A stretch of DNA of 64,000 nucleotides from Novosphingobium pentaromativorans US6-1 (GTDB taxonomy: Bacteria; Pseudomonadota; Alphaproteobacteria; Sphingomonadales; Sphingomonadaceae). The stretch is taken from positions 2,708,501-2,772,500 of the forward strand of contig NZ_CP009291.1 in the NCBI RefSeq assembly GCF_000767465.1, in the 5' to 3' direction. Both the position numbers and the translations under genes were made by a program. Numbering within the stretch: position 1 is the first letter of the stretch; every line of letters begins with the position of its first letter. The notes beneath the pieces are model-generated. The model was not told where the DNA came from and ran no database searches. It saw only the letters and a program-made list of their open reading frames with translations. Positions 42,957-52,467 of the stretch are shown here, one piece after another.

Positions 42957-45143
42957 TCAGCGGCCGAACTTTCTTTGCGTCTTGCCGTAACGCAGCTTTC
43001 GCGTCCCCGGCTTGCCTTCGTTGGACCGGCCCACCAGCGGGGCCTTCTTCTGTGCGTCCGGCAGGCCGAGTTCGCTGGCCTCGAGGCGGCGGATCTCGTC
43101 GCGCAGGCGGCCCGCTTCCTCGAACTCGAGGTCGGCTGCCGCAGCACGCATGCGCTGCTCCAGTTCCTCGATGTAGGCGCGCAGGTTGTGGCCGACCAGT
43201 TCATTGCGCTCGCCGTCCTCGAGATCGACGACCACGCCGTCGCGGCTGGCGGTATCGGCGACGATGTCGGCGATGCGGCGCTTGATCGTCTGCGGGGTGA
43301 TGCCGTTAGCCTCGTTGAACGCCTGCTGCTTTTCGCGGCGGCGGTCGGTCTCGGCGATGGCGCGCTCCATCGAGCCGGTCATGCGGTCGGCATAGAGGAT
43401 CACGCGGCCATCGACGTTGCGCGCAGCGCGCCCGATGGTCTGGATCAGCGATGTTTCGCTGCGCAGGAAGCCTTCCTTGTCGGCATCGAGGATGCACACG
43501 AGCCCGCATTCGGGAATGTCGAGGCCCTCGCGCAGCAGGTTGATGCCCACCAGCACGTCGTAAACGCCCATGCGCAAGTCGCGGATCAGCTCGATGCGCT
43601 CGAGCGTTTCGACGTCGGAGTGCATGTAGCGCACGCGCACACCTGCCTCGTGCATGAACTCGGTAAGGTCCTCGGCCATGCGCTTGGTCAGGGTGGTGAC
43701 GAGGGTGCGATAGCCCTTTGCTGCGGTTTCCTTGCACTCGTTGATGCAGTCCTGCACCTGGTCCTCGACCGGGCGGATGGTCACCGGCGGGTCGATCAGA
43801 CCGGTGGGACGGATGACCTGTTCGGCGAAGACGCCGCCGGTCTGCTCCATCTCCCAGCTGCCGGGCGTGGCCGAGACAGCGAAGGTCTGCGGGCGCATCG
43901 CATCCCACTCATTGAAGCGCAGCGGGCGGTTGTCGATGCAGCTGGGCAGCCGGAAACCGTACTCGGCCAGCGTGATCTTGCGGCGATGGTCTCCCTTGGA
44001 CATCGCGCCGATCTGCGGCACCGTCTGGTGGCTTTCGTCGACGAACAGCAGGGCATTGTCGGGCAGGTACTCGAACAGCGTGGGCGGTGGTTCGCCCGGC
44101 ATGCGCCCGGTGAGGAAGCGAGAGTAGTTCTCGATGCCGTTGCACGAACCGGTCGCGGCGATCATCTCGAGGTCGAACTGGGTGCGCTGCTCCAGCCGCT
44201 GCGCTTCCAGCAGGCGGCCTTCGGCTTCCAGTTCCTTGAGTCGCTCGGTCAGCTCGAAGCGGATCGCCTCGCTCGCCTGCTTCATCGTCGGGCCGGGAGT
44301 GACGTAGTGCGAATTGGCATAGACCCGGATCTTCTCCAGCGCCGCGCCCTTCTTGCCGGTCAGCGGATCGAACTCGGAGATCTCCTCGATTTCGTCGCCG
44401 AAGAACGAGATGCGCCAGGCCATGTCCTCGTAGTGCGAGGGGAAGATTTCCAGATTGTCGCCGCGCACGCGGAAAGTGCCGCGGGTGAAGGCGGCATCGT
44501 TGCGCTTGTACTGCAAGGCGACGAGCTTGCGGATGATCTCGCGCTGGTCCTGGGTTTCGCCCGCCTTGAGGTCGAAGATCATCGCCGAGTACGTCTCGAC
44601 CGAGCCGATGCCGTAGAGGCACGAGACCGAGGCGACGATGATCACGTCGTCGCGTTCGAGCAGGGCGCGCGTGGCCGAGTGGCGCATCCGGTCGATCGCC
44701 TCGTTCACCGAGCTTTCCTTCTCGATGTAGGTGTCGGAGCGGGGCACGTAGGCTTCGGGCTGGTAGTAGTCGTAGTACGAAACGAAGTACTCGACCGCGT
44801 TGTCCGGGAAGAAGTCCTTGAACTCGGCATAGAGCTGGGCGGCAAGGATCTTGTTGGGCGCCAGGATCAGCGCGGGACGCTGCAGTTCCTCGATCACCTT
44901 GGCCATCGTGAAGGTCTTGCCCGAGCCGGTGACCCCCAGCAGCACTTGCGTGCGTTCGCCTTCCTGTGCCGATTGCACCAGTTCCGAGATGGCGGTCGGC
45001 TGGTCGCCCGCCGGTTCGTAGTCGGAGACGATCCGGAACTTCTTGCCCGGCAGAGACTTTTCGGGTCGCAGCGGCTTGTGGGGGACGAAGTGGCCCGAGG
45101 TATCGGGTTCCTCGAGCCCGCGGCGGATGACGAGTTCGGCCAT
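42957..45143 (-). CDS. uvrB: Excinuclease ABC subunit B
   Basis: UvrB (728 residues from the ATG at 45143) is the damage-verifying helicase of nucleotide excision repair. Walker A is [10 protein letters not shown]. The beta-hairpin region is [20 protein letters not shown], and DEXH-like VDESHQT and helicase motif [15 protein letters not shown] are present. The C-terminal UVR domain ([20 protein letters not shown]) is followed by a basic tail. A TTG-initiated extension of 12 codons upstream is unlikely. Confidence 0.98.
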   Translation of the reverse strand: MAELVIRRGLEEPDTSGHFVPHKPLRPEKSLPGKKFRIVSDYEPAGDQPTAISELVQSAQEGERTQVLLGVTGSGKTFTMAKVIEELQRPALILAPNKILAAQLYAEFKDFFPDNAVEYFVSYYDYYQPEAYVPRSDTYIEKESSVNEAIDRMRHSATRALLERDDVIIVASVSCLYGIGSVETYSAMIFDLKAGETQDQREIIRKLVALQYKRNDAAFTRGTFRVRGDNLEIFPSHYEDMAWRISFFGDEIEEISEFDPLTGKKGAALEKIRVYANSHYVTPGPTMKQASEAIRFELTERLKELEAEGRLLEAQRLEQRTQFDLEMIAATGSCNGIENYSRFLTGRMPGEPPPTLFEYLPDNALLFVDESHQTVPQIGAMSKGDHRRKITLAEYGFRLPSCIDNRPLRFNEWDAMRPQTFAVSATPGSWEMEQTGGVFAEQVIRPTGLIDPPVTIRPVEDQVQDCINECKETAAKGYRTLVTTLTKRMAEDLTEFMHEAGVRVRYMHSDVETLERIELIRDLRMGVYDVLVGINLLREGLDIPECGLVCILDADKEGFLRSETSLIQTIGRAARNVDGRVILYADRMTGSMERAIAETDRRREKQQAFNEANGITPQTIKRRIADIVADTASRDGVVVDLEDGERNELVGHNLRAYIEELEQRMRAAAADLEFEEAGRLRDEIRRLEASELGLPDAQKKAPLVGRSNEGKPGTRKLRYGKTQRKFGR

Positions 45144-45261
45144 GGCGGAACATATGGGGTATATGAAGGCCCGCCGCAATGAGGGAGAGTGAATCGTTGG
45201 CAGTTCACAGGGCGGGTGTTACGCCCTCGCCCATGGGGATGGTCCAGAGGGAAGACAGGAC

Positions 45262-45813
45262 ATGAAACCACTTATCGCCATAGCCGCTGCCGGGATCGCG
45301 GTGCTGACGCTCGCGGGATGCGGCTCGGAAAAGGAACCGGCCAGGAGCCCGGAAGAGCAGGCCTCGGCGGCGAAGCAGGAAGTTGCCAAGCTCGAACCTC
45401 CGCAGCCTGGCCAGTACCGCCAGACGGTGGAATTCACGAAGTTCGAAGTTCCCGGGATGAGCAAGGAAGGCGCTGCCCAGTTCAAGACGATGATGGCGAA
45501 CGTTCCGCCCCGCACTTACTGCCTGACCCAGGCGGAGGCGGACAAGGGCTACAAGGACATGCTCGATTCGCTGCCGGGCGACAGCCAGTGCAGTTATTCG
45601 CGCTTCGACGTCAGTGGCGGTACTCTGAACGCTCAGTTGGAGTGCAAGGACAAGTCCGGTGCAAAAGCGATGGCTACGATGGTCGGTACCGTCAGTCCGC
45701 AGGGCTCCGAGGTAAATCTCGACATGGAGCAGTCGATGCCCGGCATGGGTGAGCAGATGGCGAAGATGTCGATGCACATGAAGACGACGCGCCTCGGCGA
45801 CTGCGAATCCTGA
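45262..45813 (+). CDS. DUF3617-type lipoprotein
   Basis: A 183-residue lipoprotein with lipobox LTLAGCGS near residue 20. The pattern of DUF3617 proteins is visible: QPGQYRQTVEF early, NVPPRTYCLTQAEA with a cysteine, and CSYSRFDVSGGTLNAQLEC, with a further Cys near the end (RLGDCES). These are abundant small sphingomonad envelope proteins of unknown role. It is divergent from uvrB. Confidence 0.8.
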   Translation: MKPLIAIAAAGIAVLTLAGCGSEKEPARSPEEQASAAKQEVAKLEPPQPGQYRQTVEFTKFEVPGMSKEGAAQFKTMMANVPPRTYCLTQAEADKGYKDMLDSLPGDSQCSYSRFDVSGGTLNAQLECKDKSGAKAMATMVGTVSPQGSEVNLDMEQSMPGMGEQMAKMSMHMKTTRLGDCES

Positions 45814-45850
45814 ACCGCTGCGGTACCGAGGCAGGGAGTACGCGGATTAC

Positions 45851-46609
45851 ATGAGTGACGGGCGGGCCGAGAACGGACTGGCGGGATTGCGCGAGGCGCT
45901 TGCCCGCCGCGCGGCTCTGGCCCGCCAGCCCCGGCCGGAAGGTGCGCGCGCGCCTTCGCTGCGCCTCTTCCTTGCCGAACTGGCCTCGCTCCGGCGTGGA
46001 CGGCCCAAGCCCGTCGCGGTGGAGAAATCCGCGCATCCGCAGGTGGTCATGCTGCTGCCCGGTTTCGGGGCGCATCCCAACCGGATGAGGCCGATGGCCG
46101 ATGCATTGGCCGAGGCCGGGCATTCGGTTCACGAATGGGGGCTGGGTTTCAACTTCGGCCCCAACCAGCACAATTTCGCCTATCTCATGCGCCGCGTCGG
46201 CGCGCTGGCCCGGCAGCACCGCAATCCGGTGGCGCTGGTCGGCTGGAGCCTTGGCGGACTGTTCGCCCGTGAAATCGCGCAGCGCCAGCCCGAAAACGTC
46301 GCCAAGGTGATCACCATGGGCACGCCCTTCTCGGGCGACCCGCGCAACAACAATGCCTGGCGGGCCTATCAGGTCATCACCGGCCATGCGGTGGACAAGC
46401 CGCCGATCGAGGTCGACTTCGCGATCAAGCCGCCGGTGCCGACAATCGCCCTGTGGAGCCCGCGCGACGGGGTGATCCACCCTCGTTCGGCCTGCGGCTG
46501 GGCCGACGAGCGCGACAGGGCCGTATCGGTGCGCTGCACCCACCTGGGTTTCGCCAGCGATCCCAGGGTTGTCGCCGAGGTTCTGCGCCAGCTCGACCTT
46601 CCCGATTGA
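45851..46609 (+). CDS. Alpha/beta-hydrolase, lipase-like
   Basis: A 252-residue cytoplasmic-looking hydrolase. VMLLPGFGAHPNRM holds the oxyanion region. VGWSLGGLFAREIAQ is the nucleophile elbow (GxSxG, Ser). WSPRDGVIHPRSA provides the acid and CTHLGFASDP the histidine. The first 45 residues are charged and Arg-rich with no signal peptide. The fold is close to PGAP1/lecithin acyltransferase-type esterases; substrate unknown. Confidence 0.8.
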   Translation: MSDGRAENGLAGLREALARRAALARQPRPEGARAPSLRLFLAELASLRRGRPKPVAVEKSAHPQVVMLLPGFGAHPNRMRPMADALAEAGHSVHEWGLGFNFGPNQHNFAYLMRRVGALARQHRNPVALVGWSLGGLFAREIAQRQPENVAKVITMGTPFSGDPRNNNAWRAYQVITGHAVDKPPIEVDFAIKPPVPTIALWSPRDGVIHPRSACGWADERDRAVSVRCTHLGFASDPRVVAEVLRQLDLPD

Positions 46610-46635
46610 GAGCGAGGCGCGCGCCGCTGGGCACT

Positions 46636-48156
46636 TCAGGCGCGCGGCGGCTGCCGGCGATAGCTGAGGGCTTCCGCCAGGTGAATCCGGCCGATCTGCT
46701 TCGCTCCGGCCAGGTCGGCGATCGTTCGCGCCACGCGCAGGACGCGGGTATAGCCGCGGGCGGACAGGTGCATGGCCTCGGCCGCCTGCATCAGCAGCCT
46801 GCGCCCGTCTTCGTCGGGTGTCGCGTGCTGTTCGAGCAGGACTCCGCCGAGTTCCGCATTGGTGCGCGCAGGCGTACCCTCAAGGCGCTGCGACTGGATT
46901 GCCCGCGCGCGGCCGACGCGCCGGGCGACTTCGGCCGAACCTTCCATAGGTGGTGGCAGGGCGAGGTCGACGGCGCGGACCGGATCGACGTCGACGTGCA
47001 GGTCGATGCGGTCGAGCAGGGGGCCGGAAACCTTGCTCTGGTAATCCGCAGCGCATCTTGGTGCGCGTGAGCAGGCCAGCGCCGGATCGCCCAGGTGGCC
47101 GCAGCGGCACGGGTTCATCGCGGCGACAAGCTGGACGCGCGCGGGAAAGGTGACATGGGCATTGGCCCGCGCGACGGTGACTTCGCCGGTTTCCAGCGGC
47201 TGGCGCAGTGAATCGAGTGCGGCGCGCTGGAATTCCGGAAGTTCGTCGAGGAACAGCACGCCAAGGTGGGCCATGGAGATCTCTCCGGGCCTGACCTTCA
47301 GCCCGCCGCCGGTCAGCGCCGCGATCGAGGCGGAGTGGTGCGGCGCGCGATAGGGCCGGGCACGGGAAATGCGGCCCTCCTCAAGCGTCCCGGCGACCGA
47401 GGCGACCATCGAGACTTCCAGCGCCTCGGCCGCGGTCAGCTCGGGCAAGATGCCGGGCAGGCACGAGGCGAGCAGCGACTTTCCCGCACCCGGCGGACCT
47501 GCCATCAGCAGGTTGTGCGACCCGGCCGCCGCGATTTCGAGGGCCCGCTTGGCGGTTTCCTGGCCCTTCACCTGCCTGAGGTCCGGCCCGCTGGGCACCG
47601 GGTCGGCGCGGCCCGGTTCGGGTGGGCGCAGGACCTGCGTGCCCTTGAGGTGATTGAGCAGGCTGACGAGATCCGGCGCGGCCAGCACCGGCACGCCGTT
47701 GCTGCCGCCGCTGACCCAGCTGGCCTCGCTGCCTTGCGCGGCCGGACAGATCAGTCCTTTCTCCGTCTCGCTGGCATGGAGCGCGGCGAGCAGCACCCCG
47801 GGTGAGGGGATTACCCTGCCATCGAGCGCGAGTTCGCCCACGGCCACGAAGTCGGCCAGGTGTTCGGCATCGACAACGCCCATCGCCGCCAGCAGCGAAA
47901 GCGCTATCGGCAGGTCGTAGTGCGAGCCTTCCTTGGGCAGGTCCGCAGGGGAGAGGTTGATCGTGATCCGCTTGGGCGGAAGCGCGAGGCCCATCGATGT
48001 GAGCGCGGCGTTCACCCGCTGGCGGCTTTCGCCCACTGCCTTGTCGGGCAGGCCGACGAGATGGAAGCCGGGCATCCCGGGTGCGACCTGGCACTGCACT
48101 TCGACAGCGCGCGCCTCCAGCCCGAGGTAGGCGACCGTCGCGACGAGTGAGACCAC
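46636..48156 (-). CDS. comM: YifB/ComM-family Mg-chelatase-like AAA+ ATPase
   Basis: A 506-residue hexameric helicase-like protein; ComM aids branch migration of incoming DNA during natural transformation. The N-terminal Lon-protease-like domain has INLSPADLPKEGSHYDLPIA. The AAA+ core has GPPGAGKSLLA, LFLDELPEF and MNPCRCG. The C-terminal domain ends with RGYTRVLRVARTIADLAG. The length matches the family. Whether this organism is naturally competent cannot be told from the window. Confidence 0.93.
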   Translation of the reverse strand: MVSLVATVAYLGLEARAVEVQCQVAPGMPGFHLVGLPDKAVGESRQRVNAALTSMGLALPPKRITINLSPADLPKEGSHYDLPIALSLLAAMGVVDAEHLADFVAVGELALDGRVIPSPGVLLAALHASETEKGLICPAAQGSEASWVSGGSNGVPVLAAPDLVSLLNHLKGTQVLRPPEPGRADPVPSGPDLRQVKGQETAKRALEIAAAGSHNLLMAGPPGAGKSLLASCLPGILPELTAAEALEVSMVASVAGTLEEGRISRARPYRAPHHSASIAALTGGGLKVRPGEISMAHLGVLFLDELPEFQRAALDSLRQPLETGEVTVARANAHVTFPARVQLVAAMNPCRCGHLGDPALACSRAPRCAADYQSKVSGPLLDRIDLHVDVDPVRAVDLALPPPMEGSAEVARRVGRARAIQSQRLEGTPARTNAELGGVLLEQHATPDEDGRRLLMQAAEAMHLSARGYTRVLRVARTIADLAGAKQIGRIHLAEALSYRRQPPRA

Positions 48157-48308
48157 TCCCTTACCCTTTTTCCTTGCAAACCCGCGTGTTGGACGATGCG
48201 ATCCTTGCAGAAGCGGAGGGCGGGCGCAGCCAGGGAATTTATCCCTTACATGCTTTTAACCGAATCGCGCAGGGCTTGGGTAAGCTACGGGGCTGCATTT
48301 TCGCGCGC

Positions 48309-48995
48309 ATGCGCTCGACCGCTGCGATCCTCGCCCTGGTGGCTCTGACTGTCTCGTCCCCCCTGTCGGCACAAGAGATCACCTACGAGATCGTCGACGT
48401 GGATGCCGATCATGCCGGCGACGGCGGCGAGCGCATGCTGCAAAGCGAGGCCGCCGCAATCCCGCAGGGGATTGCCGCTTACGGTCCGTTCCGGGTGCTG
48501 GACGACGGCCATGCCGCGCTGGTCGACGTCACCGATGCCCGCAGCCCCGCACAGTTTGCCGCCATGCTCAAGGACTTTCCGGGCATCGGCATGATCGAGA
48601 TGATCGAATGCCCGGGTACCGAGGACGACCTCGCCAACCTGCGGCTGGGGCGGATGATCCGCGAAAAGGGAATCGCCACCCATGTTCCTGCAGGCGGCTC
48701 GGTCAGATCGGGCGGCGTCGAGCTGTTTCTGGCGGGCGCGCGGCGCTATGCCGATGCCGGAGCGGAATTCGCGGTCCATTCGTGGATGGACGACACCGGG
48801 CTGGAACCGGACGATTATGCCGCCAATGCGCCGGAGAATAGGCGCTACATCGTCTATTACGAGCAGATGGGCATGAGTGCCGTCGAGGCCCGGGCCTTCT
48901 ATGCCATGACCAATTCGGTTCCGTTCGAATCGGCCCACTGGTTCGGCGCCCGCGAAATGGGACTTTGGGTTGCTCTGGACAGGGCTGGAGCCTGA
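48309..48995 (+). CDS. Secreted ClpP/crotonase-fold protein, COG3904-like
   Basis: A 228-residue protein with a signal peptide ending SPLSA. The centre has ECPGTEDDLANLRLGRMIRE and HVPAGGSVRSGGVELFLAGA. That is reminiscent of COG3904 periplasmic ClpP-class proteins, in which a Ser-containing loop follows the GGxV strand. The catalytic triad is not certain. ATG 48309 gives a clean signal peptide. It is divergent from comM across 152 bases. Confidence 0.6.
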   Translation: MRSTAAILALVALTVSSPLSAQEITYEIVDVDADHAGDGGERMLQSEAAAIPQGIAAYGPFRVLDDGHAALVDVTDARSPAQFAAMLKDFPGIGMIEMIECPGTEDDLANLRLGRMIREKGIATHVPAGGSVRSGGVELFLAGARRYADAGAEFAVHSWMDDTGLEPDDYAANAPENRRYIVYYEQMGMSAVEARAFYAMTNSVPFESAHWFGAREMGLWVALDRAGA

Positions 48996-49041
48996 GCCGT
49001 TCGAACGCCCTTTGCGCAGGGTCGTGACGACCGATCGGCGG

Positions 49042-49284
49042 CTAGTCGAACAGCGATTGCAGGAATCCCTTGCGCTTCACCGGGGTGAGCGAGCCCGAGG
49101 CCTTGAGCAGATAGTTGGCCAGTACCGCAGCCTGGCTCTTGGTCAGGAAAATGCGTGTGTGATCAGGTTCTTCGCCAGCCTTCCAGCTCGTTTTTTCGAA
49201 AGTCTGCAAGTCGACGAGCATGTTGGTGCCCAGATCCTGCGAAGACCAGCCCACCAAAACCCCAATGTCTTCTTCCTGTGGCAT
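49042..49284 (-). CDS. Small conserved-looking protein of unknown function
   Basis: An 80-residue protein with no membrane helix and no motif I recognise. The middle reads LVDLQTFEKTSWKAGEEPDHTRIFLTK-like alternating charge, and it ends KRKGFLQSLFD. It is convergent with the gene at 48309. A GTG six codons upstream (49302) could extend it. Composition is balanced and unlike a shadow frame, which is the main reason to keep it. Confidence 0.5.
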   Translation of the reverse strand: MPQEEDIGVLVGWSSQDLGTNMLVDLQTFEKTSWKAGEEPDHTRIFLTKSQAAVLANYLLKASGSLTPVKRKGFLQSLFD

Positions 49285-49632
49285 CGGTTCTATTGCCCCC
49301 ACAATTCTTGGGTCGCGGGAAGCGGTTGCAAGATGCTTGCGGTTCCTTGTCCCCCCGGACCAATTGGAGCGGTTTGCCGCCGAGCCGACTAACCGTTCAC
49401 TAATAACTTACCATGTCCTGCCGTCTCTTGTCATGCAAAGCCGCGGCTGCCATGCGGGCCGGGTGCTTCGGTCCGGTTCCGGCGATGAATTCGATGCGCC
49501 CACTGCGCGCCTTAGCCTTGACTCTGTTCCGGGCCTCCAGTAACGGCGCGCTTCTGTTTAGCGGTCGTCTGCATGGGCGATCGGATTTTGTTCGGGCCTT
49601 TAGGGGCCGTTTGTTGAATTTCGAGGACTGAC
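49285..49632. other. Non-coding upstream region of rpmH
   Basis: These 348 bases between the small protein and rpmH hold no credible gene. The only feature I can support is a promoter-like pair near its right end (49518-49546). This is also the region in which a chromosomal origin sometimes lies in bacteria with rpmH-rnpA, but I saw no DnaA-box cluster. Confidence 0.5.
49518..49546 (+). promoter_or_regulatory. Candidate housekeeping promoter for rpmH-rnpA
   Basis: TTGACT (49518-49523) is followed after 17 bases by TAACGG (49541-49546). The -35 match is good and the -10 weak. The predicted leader is about 80 bases, with a GAGGA site in front of the rpmH ATG. Confidence 0.4.
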
Positions 49633-49767
49633 ATGAAGCGCACTTTCCAGCCCAGCCGCCTTGTCCGCGCCCGCCGTCACGGCTTCCGCGCCCGCATGGC
49701 GACCGTTGGCGGCCGCAAGGTGCTTCGCGCTCGCCGCGCCCGCGGCCGCAAGAAGCTCTCGGCCTGA
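49633..49767 (+). CDS. rpmH: 50S ribosomal protein L34
   Basis: L34 has 44 residues. It begins [20 protein letters not shown] and ends GRKKLSA, extremely basic and family-identical in layout. It is part of the large ribosomal subunit. The order rpmH-rnpA-yidD-yidC-engB is the widespread bacterial block. GAGGA precedes the ATG. Confidence 0.97.
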   Translation: MKRTFQPSRLVRARRHGFRARMATVGGRKVLRARRARGRKKLSA

Positions 49768-49773
49768 CCTGAT

Positions 49774-49856
49774 CCAGCCTCACGGCTGGACTCGCACCGG
49801 CCCGCGCCTCCATCCGGCTTCCCGCTAGACGGGGAACCGGGCGGAGGCGCGGGCCG
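49774..49856 (+). terminator. Two hairpins between rpmH and rnpA
   Basis: CCAGCC-TCAC-GGCTGG (49774-49789) is followed by a perfect 14-bp stem CGGCCCGCGCCTCC/GGAGGCGCGGGCCG (49798-49811 and 49843-49856). Its loop holds a second stem, TTCCCG/CGGGGAA-like. No T tract follows, so it may be an attenuator or processing site that lowers rnpA relative to rpmH. Confidence 0.6.
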
Positions 49857-49951
49857 ATGCCGTTTGGAGCTGGCGCCGTTTGGAACCGGAAGGGATTCGC
49901 GAATCGCCTGACGCGGTTCCGCAGCGCCCCGGATTGCGATAGACCCCTGTC

Positions 49952-50386
49952 ATGAGCGCCGCCTACACCACGATGTCCCGCCGAGCGGACTTCCTGGCCG
50001 CCAATCGCGGTATCAGGGTGGCGCGGCCGGGTTTCGTGCTGCTGGCCAATGCCAATGGCGGCAAGGGGCAGCGCGCGGGCATCACCGTTACCAAGAAGAT
50101 CGGCAACGCGGTGGTACGCAACCGCATGAAGCGCCGCTTTCGTGCGCTGTTGCGCGAGCTGCTGCCCGATCATGGCCTTGCCGATACCGACCATGTCCTG
50201 ATCGGGCGCGATAACGGTGTGGAGCGCGAATTCGCGCGCTTGCGCGAGGAACTCATAGCCGCTCTCGGCCGTGCGCGCGAGGGCAAGGGCGATCCGCCTC
50301 GCGGTGCGAGGGGGCGCAAGGGTGGCGGCAAAGGTCGAGGTGGCAACAGGAACGCCGTCAGGGCCGGGGGTGCGGGAACGCCATGA
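49952..50386 (+). CDS. rnpA: Ribonuclease P protein component
   Basis: RnpA (144 residues) assists the RNase P RNA in trimming tRNA 5' ends. [29 protein letters not shown] contains the RNR motif. The last 35 residues are a Gly/Arg/Lys-rich tail beyond the usual family end at about residue 110. The stop overlaps the yidD start by four bases. Confidence 0.95.
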   Translation: MSAAYTTMSRRADFLAANRGIRVARPGFVLLANANGGKGQRAGITVTKKIGNAVVRNRMKRRFRALLRELLPDHGLADTDHVLIGRDNGVEREFARLREELIAALGRAREGKGDPPRGARGRKGGGKGRGGNRNAVRAGGAGTP

Positions 50387-50628
50387 AAAGGGCGCTTGCC
50401 TTCATCGCCGCGCTGCCCGGCTTCATTCTCATTGCCGTGGCCCGGGCCTGGCAGTGGGGGCCTTCGCGGATCATGCCGCCAACCTGCCGCTACTCGCCGT
50501 CCTGTTCGCAATATGCGATCGAGGCGGTGAAAAAACATGGTGCGATTAAGGGTGGCTGGCTCGCGTTCAAGCGTCTATTGCGCTGCCAACCGTGGGGTGG
50601 GCACGGCTATGACCCCGTCCCGGACTGA
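50383..50628 (+). CDS. yidD: Membrane protein insertion efficiency factor YidD
   Basis: YidD (81 residues) has an N-terminal hydrophobic helix and the diagnostic [19 protein letters not shown] and [15 protein letters not shown] motifs. It aids YidC in membrane protein insertion. Tight overlap with rnpA and 65 bases to yidC. Confidence 0.96.
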   Translation: MKRALAFIAALPGFILIAVARAWQWGPSRIMPPTCRYSPSCSQYAIEAVKKHGAIKGGWLAFKRLLRCQPWGGHGYDPVPD

Positions 50629-50693
50629 ACGATGCAATACAGGCGGCGCGTCTCGCGTCGCCACTGGCGGGAACTCGACAGGAAAACGTCTTC

Positions 50694-52454
50694 GTGGAAA
50701 ATCAGCGTAATATCATCCTCGCGGTCCTCCTGACCGCGCTTGTCCTCTTCGGGTGGGAAGCCGGAGTCGGCTATTTCTACCCGCAGGCCAAGACGCCGAC
50801 GAAGGTCGAGCAGGCTGGCGGCGCCGAAAAGGCATCCAGCCCGTCCAGCTCGATCAAGCCGACTCGCGAGGGTGGTCTGCGTGACGCGGCCGACGTCGCG
50901 CTCGAAAAGCAGGACCTGAAGTCGGCACTGGCCGAAGGCGGCCGCCTGCTGATCGAGGCACCGGGTCTTTCGGGCTCGATCAACCTTACCGGCGCAATCG
51001 TCGACGACCTTGTCATCAATCGCCACCGTGAGACGGTGAAGAAGGATTCGGGCCCGGTCCGCATCTTCTCGCCCGCAGGCACTCCCGCGCAGCAGTTCGC
51101 CCAGTTCGGCTGGGTCGGCAGCGGCGTCGCCACGCCCAATGCCAAGACCGTGTGGACCGCGCAGAAGGACGCAAGGCTTACACCGTCCAGCCCGGTCACG
51201 CTGAGCTGGAACGACGGCAGCGGCCAGACCTATTCGATCCGCTTCGCGATCGACAAGAACTACATGATCACGGCCGAGCAGACGGTCGACAACAAGGGCT
51301 CGGCGCCGATCACGGTCCAGCCCTTCGGCCTCGTCAACCGCACTGACCAGACCGCCAGCCTCGACACCTGGAACGTCCACTCCGGTCCGATCGGCGCTTT
51401 CGACGGCTCGGTAAGCTTCTCGACCAATTACAGCGACGTGTCCGGCAAGGGCACGGTCAAGGAAGCCGGCAACACCGACTGGATCGGCTTTACCGACGTC
51501 TACTGGATGTCGACCCTCGCTCCGGTCGGCTCGAAAGCCGAAGGCACGTTCCGTTCGCTCGGCAACAACCTTTTCCGCGCCGACCTGATCTACGACCAGA
51601 GCATCGTGCAGCCCGGCCAGCGCCTTTCGCGCACCACCAAGCTCTTTGCGGGCGCCAAGGAGCACAACGTGCTCGACGCCTATGAAAAGCAGGGCATCAC
51701 CAACTTCGGCCTTGCCATCGACTGGGGCTGGTTCCGCTGGTTCGAAAAGCCGATCTTCTGGCTGCTGGTGAAGCTGTTCAGCCTCGTCGGCAACTTCGGT
51801 GTCGCCATCATCCTGCTCACGCTGATCGTGCGCGGCATCATGTTCCCCATCGCCCAGCGCCAGTTCGCCTCGATGGCCGCGATGCGCGCGATCCAGCCGA
51901 AGATGAAGGCGCTGCAGGAGCGCTACAAGGACGACAAGCAGAAGCAGCAGCAGGAAGTGATGAAGCTGTACAAGGAGGAAGGCGTGAACCCGCTCGCGGG
52001 CTGCCTCCCCATGTTCCTTCAGATCCCGGTGTTCTTCGCGCTCTACAAGACCCTGATCCTGGCCATCGAGATGCGCCACCAGCCCTTCGTGCTGTGGATC
52101 AAGGATCTTTCCGCGCCTGACCCGCTGCACATCCTCAACCTGTTCGGCCTGCTGCCGTTCGACCCGCCCGGCTTCCTGGCCATCGGCGTGCTCGCACTTC
52201 TGCTGGGCATCACCATGTTCCTGCAGTTCAAGCTGAACCCGGCGCAGATGGACCCGACCCAGCAGCAGATCTTCATGATCATGCCGTGGTTCATGATGTT
52301 CATCATGGCACCCTTCGCCTCGGGCCTTCTGGTCTACTGGATCACCTCCAACCTTCTGACCATCGCGCAGCAGAAGTTCCTCTACAGCCGTCACCCGCAG
52401 CTCAAGGCCCAAGCCGAGAAGGACGCGGGCGATAAGAAGCGCGTGAAGGCGTGA
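50694..52454 (+). CDS. yidC: Membrane protein insertase YidC
   Basis: YidC (586 residues) inserts and folds inner-membrane proteins with or without SecYEG. Signal anchor NIILAVLLTALVLFGWEAG, then a large periplasmic P1 domain (residues about 60-330). The conserved five-helix core has LKLFSLVGNFGVAIILLTLIVRG-like sequence, a cytoplasmic hairpin with MKALQERYKDDKQK, and CLPMFLQIPVFFALYKTL. GTG start, with GGAAAAC-type context. It is Gram-negative type by its P1 domain. Confidence 0.97.
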   Translation: MENQRNIILAVLLTALVLFGWEAGVGYFYPQAKTPTKVEQAGGAEKASSPSSSIKPTREGGLRDAADVALEKQDLKSALAEGGRLLIEAPGLSGSINLTGAIVDDLVINRHRETVKKDSGPVRIFSPAGTPAQQFAQFGWVGSGVATPNAKTVWTAQKDARLTPSSPVTLSWNDGSGQTYSIRFAIDKNYMITAEQTVDNKGSAPITVQPFGLVNRTDQTASLDTWNVHSGPIGAFDGSVSFSTNYSDVSGKGTVKEAGNTDWIGFTDVYWMSTLAPVGSKAEGTFRSLGNNLFRADLIYDQSIVQPGQRLSRTTKLFAGAKEHNVLDAYEKQGITNFGLAIDWGWFRWFEKPIFWLLVKLFSLVGNFGVAIILLTLIVRGIMFPIAQRQFASMAAMRAIQPKMKALQERYKDDKQKQQQEVMKLYKEEGVNPLAGCLPMFLQIPVFFALYKTLILAIEMRHQPFVLWIKDLSAPDPLHILNLFGLLPFDPPGFLAIGVLALLLGITMFLQFKLNPAQMDPTQQQIFMIMPWFMMFIMAPFASGLLVYWITSNLLTIAQQKFLYSRHPQLKAQAEKDAGDKKRVKA

Positions 52455-52467
52455 TCGGACTGACCCC

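Noticed and set aside
42864..45182. A 772-codon plus-strand open frame
   Set aside because: Antisense to uvrB, which is unmistakable; the frame has no family motif.
49285..49632. Replication origin near rpmH
   Set aside because: No DnaA-box cluster or AT-rich unwinding element is visible, and dnaA is absent.
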